Shown here: in pieces, positions 4,495 to 5,858 of the stretch
Layout: each line of letters starts with the position of its first letter
Numbering within the stretch: the stretch's first letter is position 1
Assembly (NCBI GenBank): GCA_014804085.1
Contig: JAAVAM010000007.1
Coordinates: 26,116 to 31,973 of the forward strand
Source: Treponema sp.
Lineage (GTDB): Bacteria; Spirochaetota; Spirochaetia; Treponematales; Treponemataceae
Reading direction: 5' to 3'
DNA: 5,858 bases
Made by a program: the position numbers and the translations under genes
Notes under the pieces: model-generated
The model's database searches: none
Told to the model about the DNA's origin: nothing
What the model saw: the letters and a program-made list of their open reading frames with translations, nothing else

Positions 4495-4905
4495 TCACCT
4501 CCAAGGATGTGTTCCTGCACGACCGTATGCTTTCCATTCACAACCTTGCTTGTTTACACTGGTGACTTTGACAGCAAAAAATTTGATTTGCGTCTCTCCC
4601 CAAGTTGCCCCGCTTATAAACTCAAGCGTTATGAAGTAAATCTCCCCTTTCTCAACCGAAAACTTCGACAAAGCTTTGTTTATAAGTTCACGTTCACGGT
4701 TTGATGGTTTTGAAATATCGGAGATAAACGTAATATCGTCCGCTGCTGACAGGGCATTGAGACCTGCACGCATTTCGTCATCAGACCCGTTGATAGTTAT
4801 ATAGTCTATGGACACTCTATCGCCGTTATCCATAAATATCTCCATGCAAAAAATCGGCAGACAAACCGACAATAACAAACAGACTGCTAACATGTTTCTC
4901 TTCAT
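4495..4905 (-). CDS. Small secreted protein related to the external domain of the SAM membrane protein
   Basis: 136 residues from the ATG at 4905, chosen because AAGGAG lies exactly 6 nt upstream and it places a signal peptide (MKRNMLAVCLLLSVCLPIFC) at the N-terminus. An in-frame ATG at 4947 overlaps the previous stop (ATGA) and has a weaker GAGG, so a 150-residue form is possible. The cysteine at 20 lacks a proper lipobox. Residues 74-93 (LINKALSKFSVEKGEIYFIT) align with residues 160-179 of the SAM membrane protein (LIWKALNEYNLKDGEVYHVT), sharing L, I, K, A, L, G, E, Y and T. Both then end in beta-like strands and a GC pair near the terminus. The last ten or so residues (AYGRAGTHPWR) look unlike the relative and may be read-through into foreign sequence. 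The preceding gene ends 38 nt upstream. Function unknown. Confidence 0.75.
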   Translation of the reverse strand: MKRNMLAVCLLLSVCLPIFCMEIFMDNGDRVSIDYITINGSDDEMRAGLNALSAADDITFISDISKPSNRERELINKALSKFSVEKGEIYFITLEFISGATWGETQIKFFAVKVTSVNKQGCEWKAYGRAGTHPWR

Positions 4906-4916
4906 AAGATGCTCCT

Positions 4917-4935
4917 TAATGTGGTATGCCACATT
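4917..4935 (-). repeat. Leader hairpin, copy C (before the small secreted protein)
   Basis: AATGTGG (4918-4924) and CCACATT (4929-4935) form a perfect 7-bp stem with a TATG loop, directly before the AAGGAG of the gene starting at 4905. On the minus strand GGCATA and CCACATTAA match the GGCATA...CCACATAAA of copy B, with 6 nt missing between. The stem ends next to the ribosome binding site, so it could modulate initiation. Confidence 0.45.
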
Positions 4936-4943
4936 CTTCTCAT

Positions 4944-5234
4944 TCATATTTCCTCTAAGTCTCTCAATTTTGGAAAAGTTTTTCCGTTTCTAAATTCATA
5001 ATAAAGGCGCGTTATATTTTGATGATTTCTTTCCCTGTCATCATAATCACGTAATGTAAGCAATGACTCGTGCATTTTTACGTCAGAAGATACTGCCTCG
5101 TCCAAATCACAGCCAAGAAATTTCTCCACTTTTCTCGCACGACCCATTCTGGCTGCTATCGATTTTGGCGTGTAATGTTTGCCGTCTGAATGCGTTTTCT
5201 TTTCCAAAAATGCTCTGAATTGTGCTTCGTCCAT
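4944..5234 (-). CDS. 96-residue helical protein of unknown function, divergent from the XRE regulator
   Basis: The protein opens MDEAQFRAFLEKK and continues with YTPKSIAARMGRARKVEKFL then DLDEAV, and ends RLYYEFRNGKTFPKLRDLEE. There is no signal peptide or membrane segment. The pattern (a short helix, Y.p.tI..R...+VE..L...L, a charged middle, and a Y.EF helix) recalls the small helical domain often found at the N-terminus of HNH-type or restriction-like proteins and the core-binding fold of phage integrases. Here it stands alone with no catalytic part. That resemblance is from memory. The start at 5234 has AAGGA 3-4 nt upstream, which is short, with a second AGGA further up. Its promoter and probable operator lie in the gap to the XRE gene. 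It may be the first gene of the minus-strand cluster and the regulator's target. Confidence 0.75.
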   Translation of the reverse strand: MDEAQFRAFLEKKTHSDGKHYTPKSIAARMGRARKVEKFLGCDLDEAVSSDVKMHESLLTLRDYDDRERNHQNITRLYYEFRNGKTFPKLRDLEEI

Positions 5235-5270
5235 AGTTCCTTATCCTGCTTTTCCATTGAGAATATTAAC

Positions 5271-5315
5271 GGAAATCCATTGAATAACATAATGAATTTC
5301 CGTGTTGTTTGTCAA
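5271..5315 (-). promoter_or_regulatory. Promoter of the minus-strand cluster overlapped by an inverted-repeat operator candidate
   Basis: On the minus strand TTGACA (5315-5310) is followed after 18 nt by TATGTT (5291-5286), a good sigma-70-type promoter about 50 nt before the gene start at 5234. GGAAATCCATT (5271-5281) and AATGAATTTCC (5291-5301) form an 11-bp inverted repeat with one mismatch, around a 9-nt centre holding most of the -10. A second pair, GAATAACA (5282-5289) and TGTTATTC (5316-5323), spans the whole promoter. An XRE regulator starts just beyond on the other strand, so it is the natural ligand. For the plus strand a CATAAT at 5288-5293 is a possible -10. Confidence 0.6.
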
Positions 5316-5339
5316 TGTTATTCCATGTACTTTGTAGAA

Positions 5340-5624
5340 ATGATAGAACAGGAATATCAGGAGCAGCTGGATTCTGTGCTCGCGCGGCTTCGCGAGGAGC
5401 GGCTGAAAGCGAATATGTCTCAGATTGAGCTTTCGTTTGCGGCGGGGCTTTCACAGAATCAAGTGAACTGTATCGAATCCGGCAGGAATATTCCGAATCT
5501 TTATACGTTGATAAAAATTTGTGGCGCGCTGAAAATCCGCCCTGAAATCCTTTTCAAAACGCCGAATGCAGAGCGCGAAAAAACCTGCGATGAAATCATC
5601 TTGCTCGTGAAGAAACTTGTCTGA
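5340..5624 (+). CDS. XRE/Cro-C1-family helix-turn-helix regulator
   Basis: 94 residues from the ATG at 5340. The HTH_3 fold covers about 10-72: LARLREERLKANMSQIELSF leads into the turn and recognition helix AAGLSQNQVNCIESG, followed by RNIPNLYTLIKICGALKI and RPEILF. The last 20 residues (EREKTCDEIILLVKKLV) form a helix that could serve dimerisation. It is a DNA-binding cytoplasmic regulator without a visible sensor or peptidase domain. In-frame ATGs at 5325 and 5292 are alternatives; none of the three has a clear ribosome binding site, so the start is uncertain. Anything before 5292 is antisense to the neighbouring gene and is rejected. It is the only plus-strand gene. It is divergent from the gene at 4944-5234 across an inverted-repeat-bearing promoter, so repression of that promoter and of itself is likely. 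It converges with the gene at 5634 with 9 nt between stops. Confidence 0.9.
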   Translation: MIEQEYQEQLDSVLARLREERLKANMSQIELSFAAGLSQNQVNCIESGRNIPNLYTLIKICGALKIRPEILFKTPNAEREKTCDEIILLVKKLV

Positions 5625-5633
5625 TTGCTTTGT

Positions 5634-5858
5634 TCAGTATTTCCTGCTTTCCATTGCGCCGAACGCGTCGATTACGCCCTGCACGCGCTTTAGCTCGCGC
5701 GTCAGGATTTTTTCGTAGTCGAGTTTTCCCGTGCTGATCCGTTCGCGCTCGTCTTCCCAGTGCTGGATGTCGGAGAGCCAGAGGAAGCGGAACGCGCTCG
5801 TGTTCGCTTTTTCCGCCCACAGCTTTGCCTCGCGCCAGTAGTACAGCCCGGTCTCGTA
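5634..5858 (-). CDS. C-terminal part of an unrecognised protein (5' end outside window)
   Basis: An open minus-strand frame runs from the window edge to the TGA at 5634, giving 74 residues: YETGLYYWREAKLWAEKANT, then FRFLWLSDIQHWEDERERIS, KLDYEKILTRELKRVQGVID and AFGAMESRKY. It is charged and strongly helical, with GC-rich codons and no membrane segment. SDIQHW superficially recalls the SDIH motif of metallophosphoesterases, but it sits close to the C-terminus and the context does not fit. I do not recognise the family. It is a distinct unit from the cluster downstream, as it is separated by the plus-strand XRE gene. No hairpin terminator is visible in the 9 nt between the two convergent stops. 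Confidence 0.7.
   Translation of the reverse strand, partial: YETGLYYWREAKLWAEKANTSAFRFLWLSDIQHWEDERERISTGKLDYEKILTRELKRVQGVIDAFGAMESRKY

Noticed and set aside
4495..4947. Lipoprotein call for the small secreted protein because of the cysteine after PIF
   Set aside because: The residues before the cysteine do not fit a lipobox (no L at -3, no A/G/S at -1). An ordinary signal peptide is simpler.
5634..5858. Metallophosphoesterase call based on LSDIQHW
   Set aside because: The motif lies about 45 residues from the C-terminus, and none of the further metal-binding motifs (GD, GNHE, GH.H) follow.

Overview
The window looks like a piece of a spirochaete chromosome, most probably Treponema. The evidence is family-level. 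It holds a secreted formylglycine-generating-enzyme (FGE/SUMF1)-like protein of the type treponemes carry in many copies, the two ends of a protein resembling the treponemal HU-like/DUF4469 family, a SAM-domain membrane protein, and short palindromic tandem repeats between genes. No species can be assigned. Apart from one XRE-type regulator, every recognisable gene is on the minus strand, so the biological order runs from high to low coordinates.

Region by region. At 5634-5858 lies the 3' end of an unrecognised minus-strand gene. It converges on a small plus-strand XRE/Cro-C1 regulator (5340-5624). The regulator is divergent from a 96-residue unknown protein (4944-5234). The gap between them holds a good minus-strand promoter (TTGACA, 18 nt, TATGTT) whose -10 is overlapped by an inverted repeat, a natural operator candidate. 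Next come a small secreted protein (4495-4905), a frameshifted and truncated ankyrin-like secreted gene (4276-4429), and a zinc ribbon/SAM/glycine-rich protein (3655-4248). A terminator-like hairpin and a nested hairpin follow (3531-3633). Then comes a broken HU-like/DUF4469 gene that has lost its middle (3147-3475), a 23-bp tandem palindrome array (about 3007-3146), a 110-residue cytoplasmic protein (2622-2954), a SAM-domain membrane protein (1929-2570), a 171-residue exported protein (1305-1820) and the secreted FGE-like protein (16-1209).

Two links join these otherwise unrelated genes. First, the SAM domains of 1929-2570 and 3655-4248 match at about 31 of 59 positions without a gap, while their other domains differ: one is a transmembrane protein, the other a split zinc ribbon with a glycine-zipper insert. 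The external domain of the SAM membrane protein also resembles the mature part of the small secreted protein 4495-4905. Together this suggests a dispersed paralogous module with a membrane sensor, a secreted relative and a SAM partner; that is inference. Second, unrelated genes carry the same 5' leader: a short CGTC/GACG hairpin, then ACGCAGAGG around the ribosome binding site, often just after a TATAAT-like -10. A second leader type, with GGCATA...CCACAT, precedes three other genes.

The overall picture is an accessory island of small, same-strand genes, several decayed, with repeated leaders and hairpins between them. No integrase, transposase, CRISPR array, tRNA or rRNA is visible.
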